A stretch of 64,000 bases of DNA from Dokdonella sp. (lineage in GTDB: Bacteria; Pseudomonadota; Gammaproteobacteria; Xanthomonadales; Rhodanobacteraceae). The notes beneath the pieces are model-generated. The model saw nothing but the letters and a program-made list of their open reading frames with translations. It searched no databases and had not been told where the DNA came from. Location: NCBI RefSeq assembly GCF_019634775.1, contig NZ_JAHCAS010000001.1, forward strand, positions 1,364,001 to 1,428,000, in the 5' to 3' direction. A program made the translations under genes and the position numbers. The number at the start of each line of letters is the position of its first letter. The stretch's first letter is position 1. Below, piece after piece: positions 1 through 12,234 of the stretch.

Positions 1-2332
<2,332 letters not shown>

Positions 2333-2345
2333 TTGCTCGCTACGC

Positions 2346-2424
2346 TCGCTTGTGATTGGTGATTGACGATTGGTGATTCGCGCCCCGCTCTTGCCGATGC
2401 CGAATCACGAATGACGAATCACGG
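2346..2424. repeat. Intergenic GATTGGTGATT repeat cluster
   Basis: The atpA-atpG spacer is almost entirely made of short units: GTGATTGGTGATTGACGATTGGTGATTCG followed by GAATCACGAATGACGAATCACGG as separate runs. The two halves are roughly complementary, so a stem-loop is possible in the operon mRNA. It is related to the units at 1381-1466, 5400-5424 and 9458-9548. Confidence 0.6.
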
Positions 2425-2426
2425 CA

Positions 2427-3974
2427 TTACCAGTTGCCGGTGCGCTTGAACTCCTCGAGACCGTTCTTGAACACGGCTTCGATGTCGTTGTTCCAGTCGC
2501 CGGTGTCGACGATCTTCTTCATGAGGTCGCCGTGGTTGCTGTGGAAGAACGCGTGCAGGGCGGTTTCGAACGGCAGGATCTTCGCGATCGGCAGGTCATC
2601 GAGGAAGCCCTTCTCGGCGGCGTAGATCGACAGTGCGAGTTCGGCGATCGACAGCGGCGCGTACTGCTTCTGCTTCATCAGCTCGGTGACGCGCTGGCCG
2701 CGCTCGAGCTGGGCGCGTGTGGCGGCATCGAGGTCAGAAGCGAACTGGGCGAACGCGGCAAGCTCGCGGTACTGGGCAAGCGCCAGCTTCACGCCGCCGG
2801 AAAGCTTCTTGACGATCTTGGTCTGTGCGGCGCCACCCACGCGCGACACCGAGATGCCGGCGTTCACGGCCGGGCGGATGCCGGCGTTGAACAGGTCGGT
2901 TTCGAGGAAGATCTGGCCGTCGGTGATCGAGATCACGTTGGTCGGCACGAAGGCGGAGACGTCGCCGGCTTGGGTTTCGATGATCGGCAGCGCGGTCAGC
3001 GAGCCGGTCTTGCCCTTGACCGCACCCTTGGTGTGCTTCTCGACGTAGTCCTCGTTGACGCGCGCGGCGCGCTCGAGCAGACGCGAGTGCAGATAGAAGA
3101 CGTCACCCGGATACGCTTCGCGGCCCGGCGGGCGCTTCAGCAGCAGCGAGATCTGGCGGTAGGCCCAGGCCTGCTTGGTCAGGTCGTCGTAGATGATCAG
3201 CGCGTCTTCGCCGTTGTCGCGGAAGAACTCGCCCATCGCGCAGCCCGAGTAGGCCGCGATGTACTGCATGGCGGCCGACTCCGACGCCGAGGCGGCGACG
3301 ATGATCGTGTGCTTGAGCGCGTCATGTTCCTCGAGCTTGCGCACGACGTTGGCGATCGACGACTGCTTCTGGCCGATCGCCACGTACACGCATTTGATGC
3401 CCGAACCCTTCTGGTTGATGATCGTGTCGACGGCCAGGGCGGTCTTGCCGGTCTGACGGTCGCCGATGATCAGTTCGCGCTGGCCACGGCCGATCGGGAT
3501 CATCGAGTCGACCGACTTGTAGCCGGTCTGCACCGGTTGATCGACTGACTTGCGCCAGATCACGCCCGGCGCGACCTTCTCGATCGGCGAGGTCAATGAG
3601 GCACCGATCGGGCCCTTGCCGTCGATCGGGTTGCCGAGCGCGTCGACCACGCGGCCGAGCAGTTCGCGGCCGACCGGCACCTCGAGGATGCGGCCGGTGG
3701 TCTTGGCGACGTCACCTTCGCGCAGGTGCTCGTAGGCACCGAGCACGACCGCGCCGACCGAGTCGCGCTCGAGGTTCAGCGCGAGCGCCACGGTATTGCC
3801 GGGCAGCTCGATCATCTCGCCCGACATCGCGTCGGTGAGTCCGTGGATGCGCACGATGCCGTCGGAGACGCTGGTGACCGTGCCTTCGTTGCGCGCGTCG
3901 GCACCAAGCTTGAACTTCTCGATGCGGCTCTTGATGAGGTCGCTGATTTCGGACGGGTTGATCTGGGTGGCCAT
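2427..3974 (-). CDS. atpA: F1 ATP synthase subunit alpha
   Basis: Regulatory nucleotide-binding subunit of the alpha3beta3 hexamer. The 515 residues begin [21 protein letters not shown] and contain the Walker A motif GDRQTGKTA, the [15 protein letters not shown] segment and the [23 protein letters not shown] signature. Full length. It is preceded by a strong GGAG-type ribosome binding site after atpH and followed by a repeat-bearing spacer before atpG. Confidence 0.99.
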   Translation of the reverse strand: MATQINPSEISDLIKSRIEKFKLGADARNEGTVTSVSDGIVRIHGLTDAMSGEMIELPGNTVALALNLERDSVGAVVLGAYEHLREGDVAKTTGRILEVPVGRELLGRVVDALGNPIDGKGPIGASLTSPIEKVAPGVIWRKSVDQPVQTGYKSVDSMIPIGRGQRELIIGDRQTGKTALAVDTIINQKGSGIKCVYVAIGQKQSSIANVVRKLEEHDALKHTIIVAASASESAAMQYIAAYSGCAMGEFFRDNGEDALIIYDDLTKQAWAYRQISLLLKRPPGREAYPGDVFYLHSRLLERAARVNEDYVEKHTKGAVKGKTGSLTALPIIETQAGDVSAFVPTNVISITDGQIFLETDLFNAGIRPAVNAGISVSRVGGAAQTKIVKKLSGGVKLALAQYRELAAFAQFASDLDAATRAQLERGQRVTELMKQKQYAPLSIAELALSIYAAEKGFLDDLPIAKILPFETALHAFFHSNHGDLMKKIVDTGDWNNDIEAVFKNGLEEFKRTGNW

Positions 3975-4021
3975 GGTTGTCTTCCTGGAGGACGGGCCCG
4001 GCCCGTCCTGCGAGTGCGAAT

Positions 4022-4555
4022 TCAGTGGGTAAGGGCGTGTTCGAGGCGTTCGAGGCGGCCGCGTACCGAGCCGTCGATGACGACGTCGCCGGCATCGATG
4101 ACGGCACCGCCGAGCAGATCCGTGTCAACCGACTGGCTGATCTCGACCGCGCGGCCGAAGCGACGGCCGAGCGCGTCCTTGAGCTTGGCCAGCCCGGCAT
4201 CGTCGATCGGCGTTGCCGCGCGCACGTCGACCTTGAGCACGCGCTCGGATTCGAGCTTGAGCTCCTCGAACAGTGCGGCGATCTCGGGTAGCACTGGCAG
4301 GCGGCGGTTGTCGGCCAGCAACTGGACGAAGGCATTGAAAGCGGATTCAGCCGCTTCGCCGGCCGGTACGCACAGCGCCGCGAGATCGCCCGCGCCGATG
4401 CGTGGGTCGCCGAACAGCGCGGTCACGCGCGGATCGGCGGCCACGTTCGCGGCAAAGGCGAGCTTGCCGGACCAGTCGGCGAGGGTGCCGCTCGCGCGTG
4501 CGCTTTCGAACGCGGCGCGGGCGTACGGGCGTGCCAGGGTCAGTGCGCTCGACAT
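4022..4555 (-). CDS. atpH: F1 ATP synthase subunit delta
   Basis: Peripheral-stalk protein (OSCP homologue) that joins subunit b to the top of F1. It has 177 residues, starting [17 protein letters not shown], the conserved N-terminal motif of the OSCP/delta family, and ending with the conserved [20 protein letters not shown] segment. It starts only 4 bases after the atpF stop, so the two genes are probably translated together. Confidence 0.97.
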   Translation of the reverse strand: MSSALTLARPYARAAFESARASGTLADWSGKLAFAANVAADPRVTALFGDPRIGAGDLAALCVPAGEAAESAFNAFVQLLADNRRLPVLPEIAALFEELKLESERVLKVDVRAATPIDDAGLAKLKDALGRRFGRAVEISQSVDTDLLGGAVIDAGDVVIDGSVRGRLERLEHALTH

Positions 4556-4559
4556 GGCG

Positions 4560-5030
4560 TCAGATCTCGGCGACGAGCTGATCGATCAGCGCCTTGTGGG
4601 CGTTGGCATCGATCTCGCGCTTGAGGATCTTCTGCGCGCCGGCAACGGCCAACGCGGCAACCTGCGAACGCAGTTCCTCGCGTGCCTTGTGTGCCTGCGC
4701 CTCGATGTCGGCCGCGGCGATCGCTTTCTGCTTGGTCGCCTCGACGATGGCGTCGTTGCGGGCCTTCTCGACGATCTGGTTGGCCTGCTGCTGCGCCTTG
4801 TCGACGATTGCCGCCGCTTCGGCACGCGCCTTGCGGATCTCGTCGGCGACGCGTGCATCGGCGTCGGCGAGTTCCTGGCGCGCGCGGTCGGCCGCGGCCA
4901 GGCCCTCGGCGATCTTCGCCTGGCGCTCCTCGATGGCCGCGATGATGTGCGGCCAGCCGAACTTCATGACGAGCCAGGCAACCAGGAAAAACGCAATTCC
5001 CTGGATGACCAGCGTGATGGTGATGCTCAT
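4560..5030 (-). CDS. atpF: Fo ATP synthase subunit b
   Basis: Membrane anchor and peripheral stalk. I chose the ATG at 5030, giving 156 residues (MSITITLVIQGIAFFLVAW), because an AGGAG ribosome binding site lies 7-8 bases upstream and the family starts with this transmembrane helix; an in-frame start at 5054 would add eight residues of no family resemblance. One N-terminal membrane helix is followed by a long charged Ala-rich coiled coil (residues about 30-130). It lies between atpE and atpH. Confidence 0.96.
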   Translation of the reverse strand: MSITITLVIQGIAFFLVAWLVMKFGWPHIIAAIEERQAKIAEGLAAADRARQELADADARVADEIRKARAEAAAIVDKAQQQANQIVEKARNDAIVEATKQKAIAAADIEAQAHKAREELRSQVAALAVAGAQKILKREIDANAHKALIDQLVAEI

Positions 5031-5093
5031 CGCGGTACTCCTGCACGCGGCCACCCGCGGGTGGCCGCCGTCGATGCGGGTCGGGTGCGGCGC

Positions 5094-5489
<396 letters not shown>

Positions 5490-5504
5490 TCACGGACGAT
5501 CGCA

Positions 5505-6747
<1,243 letters not shown>

Positions 6748-6784
6748 CGATGCCGCGGGAAAATGGCATCGACAAAGCCTGAAA

Positions 6785-6814
6785 ATGATAGCAGCACGTT
6801 TTCACGCGCCGCAA
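6785..6814 (-). promoter_or_regulatory. Putative sigma-70 promoter of the atp operon
   Basis: On the minus strand, TTGCGG (6809-6814) and TATCAT (6785-6790) are separated by 18 bases. Transcription would start near 6778, about 30 bases before the atpI start. Pattern match only. Confidence 0.45.
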
Positions 6815-6961
6815 CACGATCGAGCCCGGAACCAGGGTGCCACCGAGGGCTTGTGCGTCGTTATGTCACAGGCGACGCGGGCCGGGTACAGCGGCGAAGT
6901 GACCGGGCCGGCGACCTTCACCCGCGGGCTTGCCCGGTTCGCGCCTGCGGTCTCGGCCGGG

Positions 6962-6991
6962 TTGCCGCCTTTGTCCGGCGCTCGGCATAAT
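6962..6991 (+). promoter_or_regulatory. Putative sigma-70 promoter of the cNMP/FHA signalling operon
   Basis: TTGCCG (6962-6967) and CATAAT (6986-6991) with an 18-base spacer lie about 40 bases upstream of the ATG at 7034. The atp promoter runs the opposite way within 200 bases. Pattern match only. Confidence 0.4.
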
Positions 6992-7033
6992 CAGAGGCCG
7001 AACGCCGGCTTTCGCCGCGCCCACAGTCCTCCG

Positions 7034-7870
7034 ATGGAAATGCCCCTGGCTTCCACCCTCGATGTCCCTGCCGGCCAGTTCGTGTTCCGCGAGGGCGAAG
7101 CCGGGCAGGCCATGTTCATCGTCGAAAGTGGCGCGATCGAACTCCTGATCGCCGCGCGCGGCGCCGAGCCGGTCGCCGTGCTCGGTCCCGGCGAATTCTT
7201 CGGTGAAATGGCCATGCTCACGGATCTGCCGCGCTTCACCAGCGCACGTGCGCGCGGGACCGCGCGCCTGCTGCGCATCGAGCGTACCGAGCTCTCCGAC
7301 CTGCTGCGCCAGAACGCCGCGATCGGCGAGTGCATGTTGCGCATGTTGTCGGCGCGGCACCGCAACAGCGAGCAGCGCCTGACCGAGGCGATGGCAGAAA
7401 TCGCGCGCCTGCGCGGTCCGGCAGCGAAACCGGCCGCAGCGCCGAAACCCGCCAAGGCCCCACCCCCGGCGGCCGTCGAGGCGCCGGCGCCGACCTCGAT
7501 CGGTGTCGAAGCCGCGGCCCCGGCGGCCCCGGTCCCGCCGTCGTCGGAACGCTGCCTGCTGCGCCATGCCGGCGGCGAGTCATTCCCACTCGATCCGGCG
7601 GTCGCGGAGTTCCTCATCGGCCGCCCCGATCCGGCTGCCGGCATCCGCCCCGAGATCGACCTCAGCGGCCTCGATGCCACGCGCAGCCTCAGCCGCCGCC
7701 ATGCGAAACTCGTCCGCCAGGGGCGCCTTTACTTCGTGCGCGAGGAAACCAGTACGGTCAACGGCACCTTCGTCAATGGCACGCGCGTGACGACCGGCAA
7801 CGACGTGCCGATCAAGCCCGGCGACACCTTGCGGTTCGGCGCCGTCGAAGTCCTGTTCACCGCCGCCTGA
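7034..7870 (+). CDS. Cyclic nucleotide-binding domain/FHA domain protein
   Basis: 278 residues from the ATG at 7034 (MEMPLASTLDVPAGQFVF); the frame stays open upstream into atpI, but that part is unlike protein. Residues about 5-120 form a cNMP-binding fold of the CRP/PKA type, with GEFFGEMAMLTDLPR matching the phosphate-binding cassette. A proline/alanine linker (about 125-170) leads to a C-terminal FHA domain with IGRP, SRRHAKL and NGTFVNGTRV, the phosphothreonine-binding loops. There is no helix-turn-helix, so it is not a transcription factor. Likely a cytosolic adaptor that joins cyclic-nucleotide and Ser/Thr-phosphorylation signals. First of three co-directional genes. Confidence 0.88.
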   Translation: MEMPLASTLDVPAGQFVFREGEAGQAMFIVESGAIELLIAARGAEPVAVLGPGEFFGEMAMLTDLPRFTSARARGTARLLRIERTELSDLLRQNAAIGECMLRMLSARHRNSEQRLTEAMAEIARLRGPAAKPAAAPKPAKAPPPAAVEAPAPTSIGVEAAAPAAPVPPSSERCLLRHAGGESFPLDPAVAEFLIGRPDPAAGIRPEIDLSGLDATRSLSRRHAKLVRQGRLYFVREETSTVNGTFVNGTRVTTGNDVPIKPGDTLRFGAVEVLFTAA

Positions 7871-7889
7871 AGGCGGCCCGGAGGGAAAC

Positions 7890-8885
7890 ATGGTCAAGAA
7901 CGCGGCAGCATCCGAAGCCCTGTCGGGCGTCGACCTCAGCGTCATCGATGCCCTTAAGGCGCTCAAGCAGGACGCCGATGTCCTGCGTGAACGCCTGTCC
8001 GGCCTCGATGCGGTCAAGGCCGACTTCGACCCGGCGGTCCATGCGCGCGTACGCGCGGACTATTCGTCGAAGCTGGCGGCACTGGAGACCGAGGCCGAGC
8101 CGCTGCGGCGCACCGCTCGTGAGACCTACGCGCGCCTGCGCGGCGTGCTCGCGGAGATCGACGCCGCCCATGAGGCAGTCAAGCTCGATCGTCAGGAAAT
8201 CGAACTGCGCCACAAGCTCGGCGAGTTCGACGATGCCGCCTTCGCCGAGCGCATCAAGGCGATCGAAGCCCAGCTCGCCGAACGTGCCGCCGCGCACAAG
8301 CAGGGCGAGAAGCTGCGCGGGCGCTTCCTCGAGGTGTTCGACAGCGAAGAAGAGCTGCTGCACGGCGCGCCCGAGCTCGACATTCCGGGTCCGGCCAGCA
8401 CGCAGGAGATGCCGATCGCCGAGCCGCCCGCCCCGCCGTCGTCGCAGGCAGCTCCGCTGCCGCCCGGCGTGCCGCCGACCGCGCAGACGCAGATCCTGCA
8501 GGTGCTCAAGCTGCCCGAACCGCCGCGCGTGCCGCCGCCTCCGGGCACTGGCACGGCCGCGCCGGCATTCGGCCCGAGCGCGACGATGTCGCTGCGCACC
8601 GCACGCCTGGTACCGCAGAACCCCGAGGCCGGCCGCACCGCGATCCCGCTGCCGCCGAAGCCGGTCTCGCTCGGTGCCGAAGCCGGCAACGACATCCGCA
8701 TTGGCGGTCCCGGTGTCGATGCGCGCCACGCGCAGATCACCGTCGACAGCAAGGGCTACACGTTGAGCGATCTCGGCAGCAAGGCCGGCACGCGCGTCAA
8801 TGCCGAAGTCGTCCAGCAGGCGGTATTGCGCCATGAGGACGTCATCCAGATCGGCATGGCGCGCTTCGTGTTCCGGGAAGGATAA
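7890..8885 (+). CDS. Coiled-coil FHA domain protein
   Basis: 331 residues. The N-terminal half (about 10-160) is charged helix with heptad character; residues 165-230 are proline-rich; the C-terminal 90 residues form an FHA domain (LGAEAGNDIRIGG, DARHAQI, SDLGSKAGTRVNAEVV). Serine-to-aspartate changes around the recognition loop (DARHA in place of SRRHA) may weaken phosphothreonine binding. No enzymatic motif is seen. It lies 19 bases after the cNMP/FHA gene and is directly followed by the STAS gene, so it belongs to the same operon. Confidence 0.82.
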   Translation: MVKNAAASEALSGVDLSVIDALKALKQDADVLRERLSGLDAVKADFDPAVHARVRADYSSKLAALETEAEPLRRTARETYARLRGVLAEIDAAHEAVKLDRQEIELRHKLGEFDDAAFAERIKAIEAQLAERAAAHKQGEKLRGRFLEVFDSEEELLHGAPELDIPGPASTQEMPIAEPPAPPSSQAAPLPPGVPPTAQTQILQVLKLPEPPRVPPPPGTGTAAPAFGPSATMSLRTARLVPQNPEAGRTAIPLPPKPVSLGAEAGNDIRIGGPGVDARHAQITVDSKGYTLSDLGSKAGTRVNAEVVQQAVLRHEDVIQIGMARFVFREG

Positions 8886-9458
8886 ATGGCGCTCGAGATC
8901 CGCGAGGAGAAGGCCGAGCCGTTCTGCGTGCTCGCCCTGGTCGGCCGTCTCGACACCGAGACCGCGGCCGACCTCGAACTCGCCGTGCAGGACCTGCTGC
9001 AGGCCGGGCAACGCCACCTCGTGCTCGATCTGGCCGGCATCGGCTATGTGAGCAGCGCCGGCCTGCGCGTCCTGCTTGCGTTGGCCAAGGCCGTCGAAGG
9101 CAATGGCAGCGTGCGCCTGGCCGGGCTCAACGCCGCGGTGCGCCAGGTGTTCGACGTCGCCGGCTTCACCCGCCTGTTCGTGATCCATCCGGACCGCAAG
9201 TCCGCGCTGGCCAATCCGCCGGTGGGCGTTGCGGCTGCCGCACCGGCGGCGGCTCCGACACCCACGGCTGCACCCGCCGCAGCATCCGCACCTGCTGCTG
9301 CACCGGCACCGGCGCCGCCCGAGCCCGCGGCCGGCATCGATCCCCTCACTGCCGCCGCGGCCCGCCTGCTCGGCGTCGACCGTGGCAAGGCCTCCACCGG
9401 CAGCGCCGATGCCGCCCTCGTGGCCTGCGCGGCGCAGTTGCTGGGTGCGAGGTCGTGA
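8886..9458 (+). CDS. STAS domain anti-sigma factor antagonist
   Basis: 190 residues. Residues 1-105 form a STAS domain like RsbV/SpoIIAA, with the phosphorylatable Ser in GYVSSAGLRVLL. The tail (about 115-165) is almost pure Ala/Pro and is followed by a short predicted helix. Known relatives are phosphorylated by an RsbW-type kinase and dephosphorylated by a PP2C phosphatase. The phosphatase is encoded convergently just downstream, but no RsbW-type kinase is in this window. It starts one base after the stop of the FHA gene. Confidence 0.9.
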   Translation: MALEIREEKAEPFCVLALVGRLDTETAADLELAVQDLLQAGQRHLVLDLAGIGYVSSAGLRVLLALAKAVEGNGSVRLAGLNAAVRQVFDVAGFTRLFVIHPDRKSALANPPVGVAAAAPAAAPTPTAAPAAASAPAAAPAPAPPEPAAGIDPLTAAAARLLGVDRGKASTGSADAALVACAAQLLGARS

Positions 9459-9548
9459 TTCGTGACTCGGGAGAGGCGTAGCGCGTTTCGCTTCTGCTCG
9501 CAGTGGCTTTTGCCAATCACCAATCACCGATCACCGATCACCGATCAC
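9458..9548. repeat. Intergenic GATTCGTGA/ATCACCGATCACC repeat cluster
   Basis: Between the convergent STAS and phosphatase genes: GATTCGTGACTCGG at the left and four tandem ATCACC/ATCACCG units at the right (about 9514-9546), ending in the phosphatase stop codon. The two ends are partly complementary and could act as a bidirectional stem-loop. Member of the same family as the atp-operon repeats. Confidence 0.55.
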
Positions 9549-11068
9549 GAACGCTCCAAAACCACCAGGGTGAGATCATCCGCCGGATCGCTGGCGCCGG
9601 CATGCGCGGACACGGCCTGCTGGATCGCCTGCACGATCGCTCCGGCGCCGCGCGTGGTGGCGAGCACCGTCGTCACCGGATCGAGGCCGAGCAGGTTGTC
9701 GTCTGCATCCTGGGCTTCCTCGAGGCCGTCGGTGTGCAGCAGCATGGCTTCGCCGGGGGCTAGGCGCAGGCGCGTGGCGCGGAACGAGGTGCGCGCATCG
9801 ACGCCGAGCGCCGAGGCTTCGTCGATGGCGAGCGGGGCCACCGTGCCGTCGCCACGACGTACCAGCGGCGGCGGATGGCCGGCATTGGAGAACTCGATGT
9901 CGCCGCCCTGCGGATCGAAGGCGAGTGCCTGCGCGGTGACGAACATGCCGGGTTCGAGTTCGTCGAGCAGCAGCAGGTTGAGCGACACCAGCAGGCTGGC
10001 CGGATCGGGCGCCTGGTTCGCAATCAGGCGCAACGCCATGCCGAAGCGCGCCATGACCAGCGCCGCCGACACGGCCTTGCCGGACACGTCGGCGATGACC
10101 AGGCCGAGGCGGCCGTCGGCGAAGCTGAACCAGTCGTAGAGATCGCCGCCGATCGTGCGCGCCGGCTCGTAGGCCTCGGCGAACGACCAGCCCTCGACAG
10201 TCGGTGTGTTCTGCGGCAGGAAATGTTGCTGGATGCGTCGCGCCAGCGCGAGGTCGCGTTCGGCGAGGCGGCGCTCCGGATGCTGGCTGCGCCGCGCGTC
10301 GAGCAGGACCGCAAGCGCCGCCGCGATGGCCTTGCCGAGACTGCGATCGGGATCGGCGAAGCAACCTTCGTGCAGTGATTCGACGACCAGCGCGCCGAGC
10401 GTTTCACCAGCGAACACCAACGGCAGCGCCAATGCACTCGCGACGTTGGCAACGCCGATCTGGGCGAACGTGGCAGCATCGCCGGCAAGGCCGTCGACAT
10501 GGCGCAGGCTGGCTTCGGCCAGCGCCGCGCGCGCGTCGACAGGAGGCGTCTCGCGCACCTGCTCGTCCACCTGTGCGAGACGCGTCGTGCCGGTGCGCGT
10601 GACGAACAGCGTCACCCGGCCCGCCGCCGGGAACATGTCGAGGATCGTCGCCAGCGCCTGCGTGAGCAGACGCGCGGGCTCGTCACGCCGCGCCGGCAGG
10701 GTGGTCAGCGCCGAAAGCCCCTCGTAACGCGCCAGCCAGGCTTCGAGCACGCGCGGCGAGGACGCCGATACTTCCTTCACCTCGGCCTCGAAGCGCGCCG
10801 GCACTTCACCGAACAACAGCAGCGCGACCGGCCCGAGCACGGTTTCGCCGCTCAGCATGCGCGACTCGCAGGCCGTGCCGTTTGCACTGCCGAGATCGGC
10901 GAGGCGCCAGTTGCCTTCATCATCGCGGCGGATCTGCGCATGCCGGCGCGACACGGTTGAATCGTCGATGCGCACGTCGCAATAGGCGCCACGACCGATC
11001 GTCACGCTGTCGTCGAAGCTGTACTCGCGGCCGGCGAGCGGGCCGTCGGTGATGGTCAGGCGGGGCAT
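9545..11068 (-). CDS. FHA-GAF-PP2C (SpoIIE/RsbU-type) serine phosphatase
   Basis: 507 residues from the ATG at 11068 (MPRLTITDGPLAGREYSF). Residues 1-95 are an FHA domain (TIGRGAYCDVRIDD, SRRHAQIR, LGSANGT); 120-265 look like a GAF domain; 290-505 form a SpoIIE-type PP2C phosphatase with IGGDLYDWF, ADVSGKAVSAALVMA, FSNAGHPPPLV, HTDGLEEAQD and SDPADDLTLVVL, which carry the metal-binding Asp residues. It probably dephosphorylates the STAS protein encoded next to it. An open frame continues upstream across the phasin gene, but that part is not coding. Confidence 0.92.
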   Translation of the reverse strand: MPRLTITDGPLAGREYSFDDSVTIGRGAYCDVRIDDSTVSRRHAQIRRDDEGNWRLADLGSANGTACESRMLSGETVLGPVALLLFGEVPARFEAEVKEVSASSPRVLEAWLARYEGLSALTTLPARRDEPARLLTQALATILDMFPAAGRVTLFVTRTGTTRLAQVDEQVRETPPVDARAALAEASLRHVDGLAGDAATFAQIGVANVASALALPLVFAGETLGALVVESLHEGCFADPDRSLGKAIAAALAVLLDARRSQHPERRLAERDLALARRIQQHFLPQNTPTVEGWSFAEAYEPARTIGGDLYDWFSFADGRLGLVIADVSGKAVSAALVMARFGMALRLIANQAPDPASLLVSLNLLLLDELEPGMFVTAQALAFDPQGGDIEFSNAGHPPPLVRRGDGTVAPLAIDEASALGVDARTSFRATRLRLAPGEAMLLHTDGLEEAQDADDNLLGLDPVTTVLATTRGAGAIVQAIQQAVSAHAGASDPADDLTLVVLERS

Positions 11069-11103
11069 GGCGGGAGTGTCGCATGCGCTGGCCGCGCAGG
11101 CAC

Positions 11104-11132
11104 AAAAAAACCGGACGGCGGACCGTCCGGTT
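11104..11132 (-). terminator. Rho-independent terminator of the phasin gene
   Basis: A perfect 10-base-pair stem (AACCGGACGG / CCGTCCGGTT) with a 4-base loop is followed on the minus strand by TTTTTTT. It lies about 65 bases past the phasin stop codon. Confidence 0.85.
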
Positions 11133-11196
11133 CTGAAGAGCGCTGCGAACTGTCGAAGGGGAGGGAGTGTCCGCAGCGCCTTGTCGCCTGTGGAAC

Positions 11197-11589
11197 TTAC
11201 TTGCCGGCGGCAGCCTTCTTGACCGCGCTGACCTGCTTGGCGACGGTCTCGTTGGTCGCCTCGAGCGAACCCTTGATCAGGTTGCCGAGCGCTTCGTTGG
11301 TCTTCAGCGTGACGCCGATGACTTCCTGGCCGGTGCTGTAGAGCTTCTCGGCCGACTGCTTGGCGAGCTGCACGCCCTTCGGCCAGATCGCCTTGGCGCC
11401 GTCGAAATCGCGCACTTCGGCGGCTTCCGACCAGAACGCGCTGGCCGCGCTGACCTGGCTCTCGATCGACTTGATCTGCAGGTCGGCGATGCGCTCGAAG
11501 CCTTCCAGCGTCACGCCCTGGGCCTTGACCGTCGCGTCGGCGAAGTTCTTGCCGAGCGCCAGGAGCTGGGAATTGAACTGCTCGTACAT
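11197..11589 (-). CDS. Phasin family protein
   Basis: 130 residues (MYEQFNSQLLALGKNFADATVKAQGV), almost all amphipathic helix, matching the phasin_2/PhaP family that coats polyhydroxyalkanoate granules. The C terminus is Lys/Ala-rich (VSAVKKAAAGK). The start at 11589 has a GGGAGA ribosome site. The gene is monocistronic, with its own terminator and palindromes upstream that look like operators. No PHA synthase is in the window, so a role on PHA granules is inferred from family only. Confidence 0.88.
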   Translation of the reverse strand: MYEQFNSQLLALGKNFADATVKAQGVTLEGFERIADLQIKSIESQVSAASAFWSEAAEVRDFDGAKAIWPKGVQLAKQSAEKLYSTGQEVIGVTLKTNEALGNLIKGSLEATNETVAKQVSAVKKAAAGK

Positions 11590-11639
11590 TGGATGTCTCC
11601 CTCGGTTGGTTGAACGATGGGCGCACCTTAGCAAAGGTT

Positions 11640-11656
11640 TTGTTGCGACGCAACAA
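11640..11656. promoter_or_regulatory. Perfect palindrome TTGTTGCGACGCAACAA upstream of the phasin gene
   Basis: Two 8-base arms around a single A, centred 59 bases upstream of the phasin start. PHA regulators of the PhaR family are known to bind TGC..GCA-type dyads upstream of phasin genes, so this is a likely operator. A related dyad lies at 11719-11731. Confidence 0.6.
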
Positions 11657-11718
11657 GAATATGCCCGGACGGTTCATCCAGCGTTTGGATTCGGCAGTCT
11701 TTCCCCATTCCTGGTGAC

Positions 11719-11731
11719 GCTGCGACGCAGC
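11719..11731. promoter_or_regulatory. Second dyad GCTGCGACGCAGC sharing the TGCGACGCA core
   Basis: Perfect 6-base arms around one A, with centre 77 bases from that of the first palindrome and the same TGCGACGCA core. It is placed between the queD stop and the phasin promoter region. Probably the second site of the same regulator. Confidence 0.45.
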
Positions 11732-11744
11732 AGGAACGCGGCCC

Positions 11745-12101
11745 TCAGGGGCCCTGATAGATGCAGCCGGAGGTGCAGGTCTCACGCACCACCACGCGCG
11801 CCAGCAGCGGCAGGCGTGGCTGCAGGGCCTGCCAGATCCAGCGCGCGAGGTTCTCGCTGGTCGGGTTGTCGAGCCCTTCGATCTCGTTGAGGTAACGGTG
11901 GTCGAGGCGCTCGTGCACCGGGGCAAAGGCTGCGCCGATGTCGGCGAAGTCGGCGACCCAGCCCGTGTGCTCGCCGACCGGCCCGGCCAGATGCACTTCC
12001 ACCTCGAACGAGTGCCCGTGCAGGCGCGCACACTTGTGCCCGGCGGGTACGTTGGGCAGGCGGTGGGCCGCTTCGATACGGAAAATCTTGAAGATCTGCA
12101 T
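11745..12101 (-). CDS. queD: 6-carboxytetrahydropterin synthase QueD
   Basis: 118 residues ([17 protein letters not shown]). Converts dihydroneopterin triphosphate to 6-carboxytetrahydropterin in queuosine/7-deazaguanine synthesis. The zinc ligands are in EAAHRL and HGHSFEV, the catalytic Cys in HKCARLHGH, and the C-terminal substrate-binding Glu in [12 protein letters not shown]. The length is typical. The start at 12101 is chosen because the family begins with this strand; the frame stays open further upstream without family resemblance. No other queuosine gene is adjacent. Confidence 0.95.
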   Translation of the reverse strand: MQIFKIFRIEAAHRLPNVPAGHKCARLHGHSFEVEVHLAGPVGEHTGWVADFADIGAAFAPVHERLDHRYLNEIEGLDNPTSENLARWIWQALQPRLPLLARVVVRETCTSGCIYQGP

Positions 12102-12234
12102 GGGCGATTGCCGGCTGCGGGTCAATTGGCACGGGACATTGCGCAGGTCGCAGGCAGCGGCTTCGACCCGCAATACGGCCTGGCCTGGCGACGGCAGCCG
12201 CCAACGATAGCACCGACGCAGTGCCGGGGATCGA

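Noticed and set aside
2532..3548. 338-residue plus-strand ORF over atpA
   Set aside because: Antisense shadow of a conserved gene in GC-rich DNA; composition is unlike protein.
11069..12031. N-terminal extension of the phosphatase ORF across the phasin and queD genes
   Set aside because: The frame is open but antiparallel signals (FHA start, terminator, phasin gene) show that translation begins at 11068.
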